A DNA stretch of 64,000 nt from the NCBI RefSeq assembly GCF_963082655.1, contig NC_081555.1, positions 178,172,944 to 178,236,943 on the forward strand. The letters run 5' to 3'. Within the stretch, counting starts at the first letter, position 1. The number at the start of each line of letters is the position of its first letter. The notes beneath the pieces were generated by a model. That model was given only the letters and a program-made list of their open reading frames with translations. It searched no databases and had not been told where the DNA came from. This document shows positions 42,001-48,529 of this stretch, in pieces. Source of the DNA: Stomoxys calcitrans (Eukaryota > Arthropoda > Insecta > Diptera > Muscidae). The translations under genes were made by a program, and so were the position numbers.

Positions 42001-44796
42001 AATATCGACTGGCCTAACACAACTCACTGTTCCAAATTTCAACAAAATATGGTTTTTATGGGCCTAAGACACTAAATCGGCGGATCGGTCTATATGGGGG
42101 CTATATCAAGATATGGTCCGTTATAGCCCATCTTCGAACTTAACCAGCTTATGGACAAAAAAAGAATCAGTGCAAAGTTTTAGCCCAATATCTCTATTTT
42201 TAAAGGCTGTAGCGTGATTTCAACAGACAGACGGACCGACTAAGATTTTTACGCTGATCAAGAATATATATATTTTATAGGGTCGGAAACCCCCTTTTTC
42301 GATGGTGGGTATAAAAACTTTAAGTCTATTCGCGAGGTCTATCCATACTCCGCTTAATTAAACTATGGTCCTATCTACATAAAATAGAAGAAGGATTTTA
42401 AGGGTCTATATAGGTTTATATGAGGGCTGTATCAGGTAATAAACCAATTCAGAATATACTGGGGACATGATGGCCATTGGTTATTTGAGGCAAAAGCCGG
42501 TTCACTGAGGCTCTTATCCGATACCGCTGATTGCAGCTACTCCTAAGGAACATCCCATTATCGGCTGATCTTCTCATGATAACGATGTATATCAAACAAA
42601 TCGAATTTCTACCGCTGGGGTGATTTCGATAGACGGACGGACATGGCTAAATCAACTTAGAATATCAAGACGATGAAGAAAATATATATACTTTAAAGGG
42701 TCGCAGATCAATATTTAATTTCTTTAAGTGTCTGCAAGTCCTCACAAACATGGTAGCCACAGCATAACATGGAACTTTATACGTATTTATTAAAGAACCC
42801 ATGACATTGAGTATCACAATGCACTTCATGAGCTTTTTATTTGTTGAATATATGGCAACCCTGTTTTGGACAACATTTTATGTTACATATTCGAGTAACA
42901 TATCGATGACATCTACAAAATGCAAATATCATTAGCCATGCTGGTTGTGCAATCTACATTTTTCCAATACAAAACAATATAAGGTTGTAAATTTATTTTA
43001 GGCCTGTCAAATCTCCTAGACTAAAAGGTGTAATTCTTATATGATTTGGTTGAAATTTTGCAGGTGATGTGCTGTTTTGACTTCCAACAACTTGATTTAC
43101 CTCCCATATTAACCATATCCCGCTAAAGGGCGCAGTTATTATCTGATTTGTCTGAAATTTTGCACAACGACTTCTCCAAGACCTTTAGTTCTTATCCATT
43201 ATTCTTTTCTTGTCTATAAAGATACACCGGTCAAAGAACTTGACATTCTTGTGATCAAGATCGGTTTTGTTGTCAGATTTTTTCCAACATTTTGCCCGTG
43301 TCATTTTTTGGACTTTTTTTTTGTCCAAAGGCAAGTATATATCGAACTCTATCTTGATATAGCCCCCATTTATTTTCCGATTTCGCTGAAATTCGATATA
43401 GTATGCTGTGTTAGGCTCTTTGACATCCGTACCCTACATGGTCCAGATCGGTGTATATTTGGTTATAGCTGTCATATAAACCGGTCTCCCGACTAAAGGT
43501 CTAAGGGCCATAAAAGACTATATATTGGGTTGCCCAAAAAGTAATTGCGGATTTTTTAAAAGAAAGTAAATGCATTTTTAATAAAACTTAGAATGAACTT
43601 TAATCAAATATACTTTTTTTACACTTTTTTTCTAAAGCAAACTAAAAGCAACAGCTGATAACTGACAGAAGAAAGAATGCAATTACAGAGTCACAAGCTG
43701 TGAAAAAATTTGTCAACGCCGACTATAAGAAAAATCCGCAATTACTTTTTGGGCAACCCAATATTACCCGATTTGGTTATTTTATTTCGTTATATTAGAC
43801 ACATACTGGATATGGTTTCTATTGGACTATATTTGGATGACGCTACCATACAGACCAATCTCTTGTTTAATGGTCTAGGACAATGAATTGTATATTAAGT
43901 CCCTGGAGAGTTTGCTCCAGATTGGACCTTGAAATAGGTGGTAAAGTTTCGTAAATGGTATATTTTATCCAAGCTCGTGCGTATCCAAAGTTCAACCTGG
44001 TGGATCTTAATGTGTTTTTGTTAAAACTTCAGTAGTCACAATTTTGGTTCAAACCCTTGCACGATATATATGACACTGATCAGAATTTGTAGCCTATTGC
44101 TTCTATCTATATCATTCATTTGATATGCTTACGTAATTGCTTACAGGTAGGGGTAGGGTTTTATATGGTCCGCCTCGCCAACTTTGGTTTTTTTCTTCTA
44201 TTTTTTGATTTTTTTTTGGAATAAAACTTTATTTCTTACCAACAAATTAATCTACACGAATGTCGTGTTTAACGCAGATGCCTGGCATCACGGCCTAAAC
44301 CTGCGAGGCCCAAGGCCCAAGGGTGAATACAATGCGTCTACCAACGCCCCTACATGTGGTAACCCACAGATGAGTACCAATTTGATCCCACGTATTTAGA
44401 TGTATTCACCTCCTTGGTTAGGAGCAGAGCATTACCTAAAACTCTTTCCGATCTATAGGTCACGGCACCCGGTTGAAAACGCAACTCCACGCTAGCTCCA
44501 CCAGATCGAATCGAGGGTGGACGATTCCGCGACAAGATACCCTTGAGCAACATTGTCACGGTTTTGTCCTCCGCTACGTCAACACCAACACGATCGCTCC
44601 ATTCGCGCACATTGCCCATGGCAAGCTCACCGCGAGTTTCCAGAGCAAGTCTCGAATCTCCTTCAACCAGGATGAGCGGCGTCCCAGCAGCGTATAGTCC
44701 AACATTTTTACTCACATTGTTGAGATTTTCCACTGAAGCGGCTGTGCGTTTTCTAGCAGTTTCGTCGATAAGCAGATCTTGATCTTCTTGGCCCAT
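17470..44796 (-). CDS. w: white, ABCG half-transporter for eye-pigment precursors (whole gene, 7 coding exons)
   Basis: The coding exons are 44796-44716, 25314-25080, 25021-24367, 24304-24173, 24111-23922, 18279-18148 and 18084-17470. They total 2040 nt, giving 679 residues plus TAA; Drosophila White has 687. All junctions are GT/AG and keep the frame. The protein has an N-terminal nucleotide-binding domain with Walker A GSSGAGKT (about residues 120-127), signature LSGGE (about 231-235), Walker B LLICDE (about 251-256) and an H-loop histidine in TIHQPS (about 288). A six-helix membrane domain follows, the ABCG order. By family knowledge White dimerises with Scarlet or Brown to move tryptophan or guanine-derived pigment precursors into pigment granules. 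No stop or frameshift was seen, so the allele looks functional. Intron 1 (19401 bp) and intron 5 (5642 bp) are swollen by transposons. Identification is from direct resemblance to remembered Drosophila White. Confidence 0.97.
18148..18279 (-). CDS. w: white exon 6 (first membrane helices)
   Basis: This 132-nt exon encodes [15 protein letters not shown] and continues through [13 protein letters not shown], matching Drosophila [15 protein letters not shown] and [13 protein letters not shown]. It holds the first hydrophobic helix and part of the second. The acceptor TTCTTTTAG closes the 5.6-kb intron 5, the donor is AAT|GTAAGT at 18147. Confidence 0.96.
18890..20452 (+). mobile_element. DINE-like type A element with long central tandem array
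   Basis: About seven units of 120-160 bp repeat GGAGATCGGTTTATATGGGA, GACCGATTTGGACC, AACAGAACACTACATGCAAA and GGGGCTCAAGAAGTCAAATC. The 3' part has GACAGACGGACGGACATGGC and ATATATATACTTTATGGGG, ending at GACGGTGGGTATAA. A SINE is inserted at 19914-20225. Confidence 0.85.
19914..20225 (-). mobile_element. tRNA-derived SINE, copy 3 (best preserved)
   Basis: Minus-strand head GAGGCCACCGTAGCGCAGAG, then TTAGCATGTCCGCCTATGAC and B box GGGTTCGAATTC. The body has CTCCCCAAAGAGGTGTCGCA, the 3' region GGCACGCCGTTCGAATTCGG, then CATGGGCAAAATTTGC. It interrupts the DINE-like sequence between ATTCCC and CCAACGACC. Confidence 0.8.
20700..21200 (+). repeat. Direct duplication of about 0.2 kb
   Basis: 20727-20912 and about 21020-21195 share GCAAAATTTTGAG, TTCTACTG, CCCAGCAGAAAT and TTTTTACTGGAA.AGTA.GCG, ending in AGACCTAAT, with about 285 bp between equivalents. 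No known family is recognised. Confidence 0.65.
21375..21601. mobile_element. Short segment with 13-bp terminal inverted repeats
   Basis: Left AAAGGTGGTCTCA and right TGAGACCACCTTT are perfect inverted repeats 227 bp apart. The interior has a CACA-rich stretch. The same left end occurs alone near 13294. No clear target duplication was identified. Confidence 0.45.
21833..23911 (-). mobile_element. DINE-like type B element, split by a type A element
   Basis: Left end ACCCACCACCAAAGGATGGG, then TATATATATTCTTGATCAGC, GATCTAGCCATGTCCGTC and a GTC-rich tract, repeat units and, after the type A insertion, the remaining end at 23771-23911 with CCACATCCCG and the terminus CAAGTAAAAAGG read on the minus strand. 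That terminus lies 5 bases from the white intron-5 donor. Confidence 0.85.
22438..23770 (+). mobile_element. Complete DINE-like type A element nested in type B
   Basis: Complete copy from AACAAGTAAAACCGTGCTAA and CGGCCGGGCCGAATCTTATA to TATGGTGGAGGGTATAAA. It has about six central units with AGATCGGTTTATATGGCAGC and GCACTCTAGAGGCTCAAGAA, then a GACGGACA tract at 23600-23640. The subterminal ACCCTCCACCAT and ATGGTGGAGGGT are inverted repeats. Confidence 0.9.
23922..24111 (-). CDS. w: white exon 5 (entry to the membrane domain)
   Basis: The exon encodes VAREMEQ through [19 protein letters not shown] to [14 protein letters not shown], the conserved approach to the first transmembrane helix. The acceptor is TTCTTCTAG at 24112, the donor ACA|GTAAGT with its G at 23921, phase 0. 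The end of a DINE-like element starts only about 5 bases beyond the donor hexamer. Confidence 0.96.
24173..24304 (-). CDS. w: white exon 4 (linker after the nucleotide-binding domain)
   Basis: The exon encodes [19 protein letters not shown] and the segment ending CDNFAVGK, matching Drosophila [19 protein letters not shown] and CDNFAISK. The acceptor is CTTTGCAG at 24305, the donor AA|GTAGGT at 24172. Introns of 62 and 61 bp lie on either side. As I recall Drosophila has a single exon of about 317 bp here, whereas exons 4 and 5 are separate in this genome. Confidence 0.93.
24367..25021 (-). CDS. w: white exon 3 (nucleotide-binding domain, about residues 106-324)
   Basis: This 655-nt exon carries the whole catalytic core: Walker [10 protein letters not shown]-loop region YVQQDD, signature LSGGERKR, Walker B LLICDEP, D-loop SGLD and H-loop TIHQPS. 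All are intact and near-identical to Drosophila White. The acceptor is CCTTTTCAG, the donor TT|GTAAGT at 24366, in phase 2. The preceding intron is 58 bp. Confidence 0.97.
25080..25314 (-). CDS. w: white exon 2 (residues 28-105 plus one base)
   Basis: The acceptor is a pyrimidine-rich tract ending TTACAG at 25315, the donor is G|GTATCA at 25079. The exon encodes a variable low-complexity stretch, then the conserved block with [12 protein letters not shown] and the [13 protein letters not shown] segment just before the nucleotide-binding domain. Drosophila has LTYAWHNMDIFG and CNERHIPAPRKHL at the same places. The single leftover G joins TT of exon 3 to make the conserved valine of the KNVCG segment. 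Confidence 0.95.
25764..26909 (-). mobile_element. DINE-like type A element (inner)
   Basis: Left end TATACCCTCCACCATAGGAT, TATATATTCTTGATCGTCAT and a GTCCGTCC tract. The right end is GGTGGAGGGTATATAAGATT, then CGGCCCGGCCGAAC. It carries a MITE at 26327-26564. Confidence 0.85.
26327..26564 (+). mobile_element. Mariner-type MITE, copy A
   Basis: 238 bp with TTGGGTTGCCCAAAAAGTAA at the left and its reverse complement at the right; the inverted repeats extend about 30 bp to GCGGATTTTT. Flanked by TA at 26325-26326 and 26565-26566. No coding capacity. Confidence 0.93.
27298..27892. other. Intron stretch without recognised features
   Basis: No gene or shared repeat was recognised; it sits between two DINE-like elements in white intron 1 and might be original intron sequence. 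Confidence 0.35.
27893..28677 (+). mobile_element. DINE-like type A element, 3'-truncated
   Basis: Starts AACAAGTAAAAGCGTGCTAA with the CCGGGCCGAATCTTATATAC motif and runs through central units to GACGGACATGGCTAG and ATATATATACTTTA. It then switches at the AT-rich stretch into a type B element in the opposite orientation, suggesting recombination at the shared AT/GTCY core. Confidence 0.8.
28678..30395 (-). mobile_element. DINE-like type B element with central array, interrupted by a Tc1/mariner derivative
   Basis: A GTCY tract at 28687-28728 resumes at 29340. About five units follow with ATAGACCGATCTCTCGATTT, AGGTTTTGGGCCC and GGCGCATTTATTGTCCGAT, spaced roughly 150 bp apart. The distal terminus is missing. 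Confidence 0.85.
28731..29337 (+). mobile_element. Tc1/mariner derivative with 195-bp inverted repeats
   Basis: The ends AAGGGTGATTTTTTTGAGGT and the reverse complement are flanked by TA (28729-28730, 29338-29339). The inverted repeats run to about 28927 and from 29143, and include the transposase N-terminus [20 protein letters not shown] on both arms. Between them is a transposase internal piece: [55 protein letters not shown]. The central catalytic region is lost, so it cannot encode an active enzyme. Confidence 0.92.
30396..31479. other. Intron stretch without recognised features
   Basis: A/T-rich; no shared repeat was identified and no gene is supported. Confidence 0.35.
31779..32093 (+). 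mobile_element. Minimal complete DINE-like type B element
   Basis: 315 bp: ACAAGTAAAAAGGTGTTAAA at the start, ACACCTCGGGTA, one short internal region, AGACAGACATGGCTAGATCG, GATCAAGAATATATATACTT, ending TTCGGTGGTGGGTACAAAA. It lacks the central tandem array and so shows the basic structure of the family. Confidence 0.88.
32160..33060 (-). pseudogene. Non-LTR retrotransposon 3' end with RNase H domain, copy 1
   Basis: Minus-strand pieces give NIFTDSKM, then [20 protein letters not shown] (the DNA-binding/catalytic end of RNase H), then [20 protein letters not shown], and beyond the frame break a cysteine/histidine tail. Several frameshifts. It ends in GTCCATAGTAGCATGGGACG and CTCTTTTTAAACTTACCTAA, shared with the inverted copy at 35670-36556. 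Confidence 0.82.
33429..33894. other. Intron stretch with short CA and GT repeats
   Basis: Contains an ACACAC run near 33630 and TACGTACGTACATACATG near 33765. No gene is supported. Confidence 0.35.
33895..34250 (-). mobile_element. DINE-like type B fragment
   Basis: Carries ACCGAAGGATGACC, TTCATTTTGTCGTTCGGTTT, CTGTCCTTCTGTCTGTTGAA and a first central unit. It is diverged and truncated, without a recognisable 5' terminus. Confidence 0.65.
34251..35650. other. Largest non-repeat stretch of white intron 1
   Basis: Microsatellites lie at 34436-34452 (CA) and 34605-34640 (ATTC). An open frame at 34966-35307 (113 residues) has a proline/arginine-rich and glycine-rich composition and matches no family I recognise. 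Being free of transposons, the stretch is a candidate for retained regulatory sequence. Confidence 0.3.
35670..36556 (+). pseudogene. Non-LTR retrotransposon 3' end with RNase H domain, copy 2 (inverted)
   Basis: Plus-strand pieces include [33 protein letters not shown] (broken), a [20 protein letters not shown] segment and the 3' end TCCATAGTGGCATGGGGAGG. It parallels copy 1 in the opposite direction. This copy keeps sequence at 36280-36400 that differs from copy 1, and lacks the cysteine/histidine tail. Confidence 0.8.
36557..37228 (+). mobile_element. DINE-like type A element, 5'-truncated
   Basis: Starts abruptly in a central unit (TATATCAGGTTATAGACAGA), with units at 36690, 36850 and 37000, then CAAGCGTTTAGCTTTACTCC, a short GACAGACGGACATGGCTAG core and the end CCATGGTATAGGGTATAAAA. 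The 5' part is replaced by the non-LTR end. Confidence 0.8.
37229..37600. other. Intron stretch without recognised features
   Basis: 37400-37600 resembles decayed retrotransposon RNase H sequence (GCCGCTTCTTTCCCC, CAACAAAGCCCGACATCAGA on either strand), but no motif is firm. Confidence 0.3.
37601..37933 (-). mobile_element. tRNA-derived SINE, copy 4
   Basis: Same order as the copy at 19914: head GGAGGCCACCCTAGCGCAGA, B box TGGATTCGAATCC, body GAGGTGTCACACTCCGGCAT and end CATGGGCAAATTTGCC. A short extra stretch containing CATACCAAATGATTTGG is inserted near 37774. Confidence 0.78.
37934..38579. other. Intron stretch, probably decayed repeat
   Basis: No recognised gene or element. 38450-38579 grades into the type D array. 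Confidence 0.3.
38580..39185 (+). repeat. Type D tandem repeat, array 2, with a possible element end
   Basis: Units with ATTTGAATCCCACATTG (38607), ATTTGAGACACACATTGC (38740) and ATAAGTCCCATATTGCC (38871), about 130 bp apart. After the last unit comes a non-repeated tail with AAAATCGGTTTAGCAGTTTT and AGACAGATTGATTTTTATAT that may be the 3' end of the parent element. Confidence 0.65.
39186..39744. other. Intron stretch without recognised features
   Basis: A/T-rich; no repeat shared with the window was noticed and no gene is supported. Confidence 0.35.
39745..39970 (+). repeat. Exact tandem duplication, two units of 113 bp
   Basis: 39745-39857 and 39858-39970 are identical as far as read by eye, each beginning CTATTAAAATGAGGATCGGT and ending ATACGGGAA. 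The flanks are not repeated. Confidence 0.93.
39971..40325. other. Diverged DINE-like remnant
   Basis: ATACATAAATATGGGAGCTA near 40108 resembles a central unit of the DINE-like elements. Otherwise no feature. Confidence 0.35.
40326..40860 (-). pseudogene. Non-LTR retrotransposon 3' end (cysteine/histidine tail), copy 1
   Basis: The minus strand gives [20 protein letters not shown], then [20 protein letters not shown], the C-terminal tail after an RNase H domain, ending in a C/T-rich CTTACTTAACCTATC stretch. The reverse complement of 40560-40860 matches 53160-53520, so the 5' part is also shared. Confidence 0.65.
40872..42318 (+). mobile_element. DINE-like type B element, full length
   Basis: From ACAAGTAAAAAGAACTTTGG and ATACCCACCACCTCGGGTAT to CGATGGTGGGTATAAAA. 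About eight central units repeat GAGAGAACGGTCTATATGGC, AGCTATATCCAAATCTGGAC and CCTAACACAACTCACTGTCC at roughly 120-160 bp. The 3' core has CAGACAGACGG and GATCAAGAATATATATATTT; the usual CATGGCTAGATCG is partly deleted. Confidence 0.9.
42319..43004. other. Mixed repeat fragments
   Basis: 42470-42600 is a fragment of the 8740-10480 repeat family. 42620-42715 is a type A 3' tail (GACGGACGGACATGGCTAAA). 42716-43004 shows no recognised feature. Confidence 0.45.
43005..43870 (-). mobile_element. DINE-like type A and B fragments
   Basis: 43005-43250 has type A central-unit sequence and 43315-43524 has type B (ATAGCTGTCATATAAACCGG, AAGGTCTAAGGGCC). Type B resumes after the MITE at 43762. No termini are present. 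Confidence 0.6.
43525..43761 (+). mobile_element. Mariner-type MITE, copy B
   Basis: 237 bp, nearly identical to copy A in the same orientation, with the same ends and TA duplications at 43523-43524 and 43762-43763. Confidence 0.93.
43871..44349. other. Intron stretch without recognised features
   Basis: Runs of T at 44190-44220. Possibly the continuation of the adjacent retrotransposon, but no motif supports it. Confidence 0.3.
44350..44706 (-). pseudogene. Non-LTR reverse transcriptase fragment beside the white exon-1 donor
   Basis: The minus strand reads [20 protein letters not shown], then [20 protein letters not shown] and [10 protein letters not shown]. This is the segment from the catalytic YADD box (here degraded) through the downstream RT thumb, as in R1/LOA-type elements. 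The remainder to 44350 is less clear. It starts about 10 bases inside intron 1. Confidence 0.75.
44716..44796 (-). CDS. w: white exon 1 (start codon exon, residues 1-27)
   Basis: The exon encodes a 27-residue N-terminus opening [10 protein letters not shown] and ending ENLNN, matching the Drosophila start MGQEDQELLI and its exon-1 end in LNN. The donor GTGAGTAA follows directly at 44715 and the junction is phase 0. The ATG at 44796 is chosen because it gives the conserved N-terminus. The frame stays open past the donor into a retrotransposon fragment for 122 further codons, so an unspliced transcript would encode a chimera. Confidence 0.93.
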
Positions 44797-45436
44797 TTTA
44801 GGGTTTTATTATTAGAGATTTTTATTAACTTAAAAACCAACTTTCGAACACAAATTAAGTTTTTGCCACACTTAAAACAATGTGATGTTTTATCAATTAT
44901 TATTATTATTTCTAATTAACAAATTCTTTTATATATACATAAAAATTTTCCTTCTAATTTTTCCGTGTTACTTTAGCCAGCGACGCGTTTAGACTGGCTC
45001 TATGAATGCTGCCTTAGTAGGCTGCTTGACTTGGTGACTGACTGGGTGGTTAGATAAATGAGAAGAATACAGTTAGATGACTTATACTCGTACCTTAGTT
45101 AGCCCTGTTAGTTAGTTACTTCTACTGCTGTTGCTGCTGCAGCTGACTGTGGCATGGAGAACTTTTATGGTTGCACTCTGCTAAAAAAAAAGATGACGAA
45201 AAGTGTTCCATCACCACACACATATGGGGACTATAGCAACTGTGACAGCGACAAAGACCGTCGACTGATAAAAGCCATGATGAGATGAGATGTAGTGCGG
45301 TTAGCGGAACGTGTCGAACAGATAGATAGAGTAAGCAAAAGATATGTGTTTACAGGTACCGTTGTTGCAACTAGATCTGCATATTTAGCCATGTACTCAA
45401 GCAATCTAAGGTGCATATGTATACGTATGTAGACAC
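44797..45436 (-). promoter_or_regulatory. white 5' leader and proximal upstream region
   Basis: No coding capacity is seen. The segment is A/T-rich near the start codon, then has CTG-type short repeats near 45125. It must hold the 5' leader and probably the core promoter of white, but no TATA box or initiator can be fixed with confidence. A segment with terminal inverted repeats begins at 45443, leaving only about 650 bp of ordinary DNA upstream of the start codon. Confidence 0.45.
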
Positions 45437-45542
45437 GAGAATGCATTGGCGTAGCTAGAGGGGGTTCTAAACACCCCCCAGAATTTTCGTTAGTATTAAC
45501 TACTGTTAACTAGTGATTGTATTTCAAACCTCCCAATTCTAA

Positions 45543-46352
45543 AAACAAGTAAAAACGCGTTAATTTCGGCCGGGCCGAACTTTGGATACCCACCACCTCG
45601 GGTATATATATGTTAACCAACTTTCGTCAGAATCCCAAAACCTTAAATCGAGAGATCGGTCTATAAGGCAGCTAAATGCAAATCTTGATCGATCTAAGCC
45701 AATAACTGTCCCACATTTCGGCGACATTGGACAATAAATTCGTGTTTTATGGGCACAAAACATTAAATCGAGAGATCGGTCTATATGGCAGCTATATCCA
45801 AATCTGGACCGATCTGAGCCAAATTGAAGAAGAATGTTGAAGGGTCCAACACAACTCACTGCCCCAAATTTCGGCGACATCGGACAAAAAATGCGCCTTT
45901 TTTGGGTCCAAAACCTTAAATCGAGAAATCGGTCTCTAAGGCAGCTATATGCAAATCTTGATCGATCTGGGCCAAATTGAAGAAGGATGTGGAAGAGCCT
46001 AGCACAACTCACAGTCCCAAATTTCGGCGAGTTCGGACAATAAATGCGCCTTTTATGGGCCCAAATCCTTTAATCGAGAGATCGGTCTATATGGCAGTTA
46101 CATTCAAATTTGGACCGATTTCGCCCAAATTTAAGAAGGATATCGAAGGGCCTAACACAACTCACTGTCTCAAATTTCAGCAAAATCGGATAATAAATGA
46201 GGCTTTTATGGGCCTTAGACCCTAAATCGGCGGATCGGTCTATATGGGGGCTATATCAAGATATAGTCTGATATATTCCATCTTCGAACTTAACCTGCTT
46301 ATGGACAAAAAAAGAATCTGTGCAATGTTTCAGCTCTATTTTTAACGACTGT
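45543..46352 (+). mobile_element. DINE-like type B element, 3'-truncated
   Basis: Starts AACAAGTAAAAACGCGTTAA with CCGGGCCGAACTTTGGATAC and ACCACCTCGGGTATATATAT. It has five to six central units, then AGAATCTGTGCAATGTTTCA, and breaks at about 46352 into a non-LTR element before the GTCY core. Confidence 0.85.
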
Positions 46353-47600
46353 AGAGAGAAAAACACAGGAGGAGTGGAGAAACCCGAGCGGGGGGTGAAG
46401 AACCGCCCTTCCCTACTCAAGCACGGATCTACCTACGACGGAGCCTGTGGCACCCCCCGTCGGAACCATCCTGTTTCCTCAAAAAACCTCAGGAGAGATA
46501 ACAGAGGTACATTCGCACCAGACCAGTTCACCCAGATCACAGAAGAAACGGCTCCCCCGAAAGGAGAGTCTATGTTCCTGCATACGCCGTGCAGGAACAC
46601 AGCAAGTGCTCAGTAGTCTCCTCCTCATCCTCATCGAGGCAACTCCTACAGAAGTCATTGTGCGGTATCTCCATGCGCGCCGCCATGTGGCCTATGGCAC
46701 AGTGTCCGATTATGACCCCTGTCAAACTACTCATCGACCTCTTATGGAACGCCAGCAACTCCCTCGTCCTCTTCCGGTCGATGACTGGCCAAAGCGCCTT
46801 CGTAGTCCGACAACCATCTACCGAATCCCACCTCGTAATCGACGCCGACCTGACCATCCCATCTACTGTGTTCAGTAGCTCGACAAATGGCACGTAGGCA
46901 AGACCGATGACTGGTCGGCCAGGCACAGAAGAACCCCTCCTGACGATCGCCCCCTGACGAACCCCTCCTCATGCCCACAAACCCATGTCAGCGTCACATC
47001 GTGGGCCCGAAGCCTATCCAGAGATTCCAAACATTCCGCCACGCATCTCGACCTCAAGGCCTTGAGCGCGTCCATCCTCGAGCCCAAGGCCTTGAGCGTC
47101 CTGAGTTTCGAGGACGGTAAGCCCCTTATCAGAACTTCTCTTGCGACAACTGCAATGGCACTGACCTCTGCCTGAACCGTACACTCGTCCCGCACCGTAC
47201 ACTCGTCCGGCAGTCTCAGAGACAAACTGATATTGAGTGCATTAGAGTAGACCCCCCAATCCAGTCATTGACTCCAACTTGGAGCCATCTGTTTAGATCA
47301 AGGTCTCATCCTCCTTAAGTACACCATCCGCCCTCCATTCGTCCCTCTCAGGAAAACGAATCGCAAATGCCCTCACTCAATTCGGATATGGTTCCAGGTA
47401 GTCGGAGATCCTCCTCAGTCTACCCTCCGTATCCATAACACCCAGAATCGATCTGTGGCCGCAACTATCCTCCTTCAGCATTACGAGCTCTCTTAGCCTA
47501 AGCGTGATCCTGGCGGCGCAGTTCCAAATATAGGCCTCAATGGGCTGCATATGCAGCATCGCCTTCAGGCCTGCCTGCGGTGCGTTTCTGTGCTAAGTAC
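46353..47600 (-). pseudogene. RNase H-containing non-LTR retrotransposon, 5'-truncated and frameshifted
   Basis: The minus strand gives MLHMQPIEAYIWNCAARITL near 47559, an RNase H core (QAEVSAIAVVAREVLIRGL, KALRSRCVAECLESLDRL, HDVTLTWVCGHE) at 47225-46900, and the zinc-knuckle tail GHMAARMEIPHNDFCRSCLD, EEETTEHLLCSCTAYAGT at 46680-46570. The order and motifs fit the C-terminus of an I/R1/LOA-type element. Frames change at least twice, and the RT domain is absent here. Confidence 0.85.
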
Positions 47601-48012
47601 GGTACAAATAGGTCAAGAAACTGATATAGCTCCCATATAAACCGATCTCTCGATTTGACTTCTTGAGCCCCTGGAAGCTTCACTTTTCATCCGATTTGGT
47701 TGAAATCGGTCAAGAACCTGATATAGCTCTCGTATAAACGGATTTCCCCCATTTGACTATTTGAGCTCTTGGAAGGCGCAATTTTGACCGATTTGGCTGA
47801 AATTTTGCACGTGGTGTTCTGTTATGACTTTCAACAACTGTGCCAAGTACGGTCCAAATCGGTCAATAACCTGATATAGCACCCATATAAACCAATCTCC
47901 CCCCCTCTCATTTTCACAGTCACTCCACACCACATTATTGTGATTTTTTTTATGTATACACGAGGTAGTAGTTATCCAAAGTTTGGCTAGACCGAACCTT
48001 TTTATTTGTTTT
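47601..48012 (-). mobile_element. DINE-like fragment
   Basis: Central units with GATATAGCTCCCATATAAAC and TTCATCCGATTTGGTTGAAA, then a diverged type B 5' end near 47950-48012 (CGAGGTAGTAGTTATCCAAA, GGCTAGACCGAACC). Confidence 0.65.
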
Positions 48013-48086
48013 AATTTTGTTGTTGTTTTTTCTGGTTGAGCTGTATCACCCCCCAGAAAAAAGTCTAGCTACGCCAATGCGAGTAT

Positions 48087-48529
48087 GTGTGTATGAGTAA
48101 GTGTAGGTTTATTTGAGACTCTCTGAAATTATTTGCATTTTGTTACCATCTTATCTGGAGAATTTGTTAGTATCTTCGGTTATGGGCCTTTTTTTGGATT
48201 TTGTTGATGTAAACTTTATTTTTTTCATATCTTTAATGTGATTTAATGGAAATGTTAGTTTTATTTGAGGATAGGAAAGTGTTCCGTAACTAACATATTT
48301 CAGAAGCTTTGTATATTTTGATGAATCATATTTCTATACCCACCATGATAAGATATTTAATAAACTTACGTAATAAAGGTCATACAAGAAGTCGTTGTAC
48401 AAAAATTCTGTAAAATCGAAGAAGAATTTCGCCCTCTATGGGCTCAATAAATAGTATAGAAATTTCGATTTTGGTGATTTGTATAGTTTTCCGTGTTTAT
48501 ACGCTACACCACTACTGTGGTACAGGGTA
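48087..48529. other. Intergenic stretch without recognised features
   Basis: A/T-rich; a few words near 48410-48450 (AAATCGAAGAAGAATTTCGC) recall a central DINE unit. No gene. Confidence 0.35.

Larger units (their letters stand above)
25315..44715 (-). other. white intron 1, 19.4 kb, repeat-filled
   Basis: Donor GTGAGT at 44715 and acceptor TTACAG at 25315. The contents are DINE-like elements of both types, two intact mariner-type MITEs, a Tc1/mariner derivative, inverted non-LTR copies, a SINE, a type D array and an RT fragment beside the donor. No additional host exon is supported. Confidence 0.93.
45443..48080. mobile_element. Segment with 17-bp perfect terminal inverted repeats upstream of white
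   Basis: Left GCATTGGCGTAGCTAGA and right TCTAGCTACGCCAATGC are perfect inverted repeats, flanked by GAGAAT (45437-45442) and GAGTAT (48081-48086), a probable 6-bp target duplication with one mismatch. Subterminal ACCCCCCAGAA is near both ends. The inside is largely later insertions: a type B element, a non-LTR piece and another DINE-like piece. No transposase is seen. Confidence 0.65.

Noticed and set aside
44473..44782. Plus-strand frames over white exon 1
   Set aside because: They are antisense to exon 1 and the RT fragment; no family resemblance.
44350..47600. One retrotransposon interrupted by white exon 1 (RNase H at 46.6-47.2 kb, RT at 44.4-44.7 kb)
   Set aside because: On the minus strand the RNase H part comes before the RT part, the reverse of the usual order, so they are separate insertions.
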